A DNA stretch of 64,000 bases, from positions 1,741,001 to 1,805,000 of the forward strand of contig NC_133907.1 of assembly GCF_964199755.1 (NCBI RefSeq), read 5' to 3'. The notes beneath the pieces are model-generated. The model searched no databases. It had not been told where the DNA came from and saw only the letters and a program-made list of their open reading frames with translations. How positions within the stretch are numbered: the stretch's first letter is position 1; each line of letters begins with the position of its first letter. The DNA is from Larus michahellis. Its lineage: Eukaryota; Chordata; Aves; Charadriiformes; Laridae. Shown here piece by piece: positions 63,851-64,000 of the stretch. The position numbers and the translations under genes were made by a program.

Positions 63851-64000
63851 ATTCATTTTTTATTTATTTAAATATTTTTTTTACTAACTCCGGTGGGGTG
63901 TCATTGTTTCCGTGAACGGGAGGCACTGCCTCACGGAGCAGCCCGGGGAGCTGACTCCTGCTGTGCTGGGGATCTCTGGCAGTGTATCCTCCTTGGTGAC

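Larger units (their letters stand above)
61471..64000. other. Gene-free stretch at the right edge
   Basis: No supported gene. The longest frame is 114 codons (61942-62286, minus), unrecognised. Two weak ancient-repeat remnants are listed separately. The last 100 bases become GC-richer and may lead into a feature outside the window. Confidence 0.5.

Overview
The window looks like anonymous intergenic or deep intronic DNA from a bird. The main evidence is two fragments carrying the typical avian CR1 3' end (8465-8580 and 18648-18712, with the ATTCTATG-type terminal repeat). Supporting signs are very low repeat density, a much-decayed MIR-type SINE core (18380-18453), an ancient hAT-type MITE (37565-37769), and small CpG-rich islets scattered through an AT-rich background. 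The species cannot be told from the sequence alone.

I find no protein-coding gene, rRNA, tRNA or CRISPR array. The longest open frames are 177 codons (59011-59544, minus), 176 codons (42039-42569, minus) and 163 codons (2891-3382, minus). That is about what chance gives in 64 kb. They are not recognisable as any family, lack splice structure and mostly lie in CpG-richer DNA where stop codons are rarer. I therefore list no CDS. One exon-like segment (1385-1582) lies in a CpG island and could belong to a non-coding transcript.

Layout. 0-2 kb: AT-rich DNA, then a CpG island with splice-like borders. 2-8.4 kb: nothing recognised. 8.5 kb: CR1 fragment. 9.6-9.9 kb: CpG islet. 10-17 kb: palindromes and a SOX/POU-type motif cluster, in DNA resembling conserved non-coding sequence. 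17.9-18.7 kb: CpG islet, MIR core and CR1 end. 22 kb: CpG islet. 24.7-27.1 kb: AT-rich block with a 10-bp-arm homeodomain-type inverted repeat, two exact octamers, a POU/homeodomain composite and a CTCF-like site. 27-37 kb: nothing strong. 37.5-39.7 kb: hAT MITE, three CpG islets and a 16-bp palindrome. 46.0-46.2 kb: a 184-nt pure polypyrimidine microsatellite. 53.8-60.2 kb: small repeats, a 21-bp tandem repeat, a G-rich tract and a CTCF-like motif. 61.2-61.5 kb: the densest group of POU-type motifs. 63-64 kb: two weak ancient-repeat remnants.

My best reading is a gene-poor region that may hold long-range enhancers for a neighbouring developmental gene outside the window. That is inference from motif content only. 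No alignment, chromatin or expression data were available. I saw no sign of a new biological system; the candidates worth testing are the motif clusters at 61.2-61.5, 24.7-27.1 and 16.4 kb.
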